Assembly: GCA_000433515.1 (NCBI GenBank)
Contig: FR891198.1
Location: 14,005 to 19,736, forward strand
Direction of reading: 5' to 3'
DNA from: Candidatus Colimorpha enterica
GTDB lineage: Bacteria > Bacillota > Clostridia > Oscillospirales > CAG-272
DNA: 5,732 nt
Below, piece after piece: positions 5,599 through 5,732 of the stretch. Numbering within the stretch: the stretch's first letter is position 1; the number at the start of each line of letters is the position of its first letter. Under the pieces are notes generated by a model. It was given only the letters and a program-made list of their open reading frames with translations. It searched no databases and had not been told where the DNA came from. A program made the position numbers and the translations under genes.

Positions 5599-5604
5599 GG
5601 AAGG
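5599..5604 (+). promoter_or_regulatory. Ribosome binding site of the last gene
   Basis: GGAAGG (5599-5604), part of the purine run AAAGGAAGG, is 8 bases before the ATG at 5613. It supports that start codon for the partial gene at the right edge. Confidence 0.7.
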
Positions 5605-5612
5605 CATCAGGC

Positions 5613-5732
5613 ATGAAATATCTTTTTATCGGCAACAGCTTTACCTACTTCAACGATATGCCGTATACTTTTCTTAATATGGTAAAGACGGTGGACAGGG
5701 ATGCCGTGGTTGAATCGCTGGCTTACGGCGGG
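5613..5732 (+). CDS. N-terminus of an SGNH hydrolase / DUF4886-like protein, cut by window edge
   Basis: Only 40 codons are visible and the frame is still open at the edge. The product starts MKYLFIGNSFTYFNDMP, where a beta strand runs into GNS. This is the block I motif form seen in DUF4886 and related SGNH-superfamily proteins, with the Ser expected to be the nucleophile. There is no signal peptide before the strand, so the protein is probably cytoplasmic. Family members are esterase-like or carbohydrate-deacetylase-like; the substrate cannot be inferred from this fragment. The gene is separated from the ribosomal unit by terminators and has its own promoter with operator-like elements, which suggests inducible control, as for a nutrient-use gene. 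The family call is fairly firm; the function is open. Confidence 0.72.
   Translation, partial: MKYLFIGNSFTYFNDMPYTFLNMVKTVDRDAVVESLAYGG

Noticed and set aside
1..5732. CRISPR array, insertion sequence, tRNA or rRNA gene
   Set aside because: No repeat-spacer pattern, transposase frame, terminal repeats or tRNA-like cloverleaf was seen on either strand.

Overview
The window looks like part of a chromosome from a moderately GC-rich member of the Clostridia (Bacillota), possibly an Oscillospirales-like gut lineage. That lineage call is an inference from several signs: an L27 with a cleavable N-terminal extension next to its protease gene prp, a YfmF/YfmH peptidase-like pair, a Gram-positive-type Lgt, strong GGAGG-type ribosome binding sites, and a structured leader before rplU. 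No genus can be named. All complete genes lie on the + strand and the window is densely packed.

Positions 1-4160 form a tight cluster of four genes. The 3' part of yfmF overlaps yfmH by 8 bases; both are M16-peptidase-fold proteins. After 44 bases comes lgt (prolipoprotein diacylglyceryl transferase) with an unusual acidic tail of about 65 residues. Then folD (methylenetetrahydrofolate dehydrogenase/cyclohydrolase) starts 6 bases after the lgt stop, with its ribosome binding site inside the end of lgt. No terminator is visible after folD.

Positions 4161-5421 hold the ribosomal protein unit rplU-prp-rpmA. It starts with a near-perfect sigma-A promoter with an extended -10 (4216-4245). A folded leader of about 100 nt follows, at the place expected for an L21 leader. 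The genes are L21, the cysteine protease Prp, and L27. L27 begins with a nonapeptide ending in two phenylalanines, which Prp is known to remove in Firmicutes, so substrate and protease are encoded side by side. The unit ends in two tandem hairpins, the second with a T-tract.

Positions 5422-5732 start a new, separately controlled transcription unit. A promoter with an extended -10 precedes a gene of which only 40 codons are visible. It begins with a GNS motif typical of SGNH/DUF4886-type hydrolases. Two features suggest regulation: a perfect 8-N6-8 palindrome lying over the -10, and two near-identical 15-bp repeats spaced 21 bp apart upstream of the -35. This is the least ordinary part of the window. 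The rest is recognisable core-genome biology, and I do not see strong evidence for a wholly new system.
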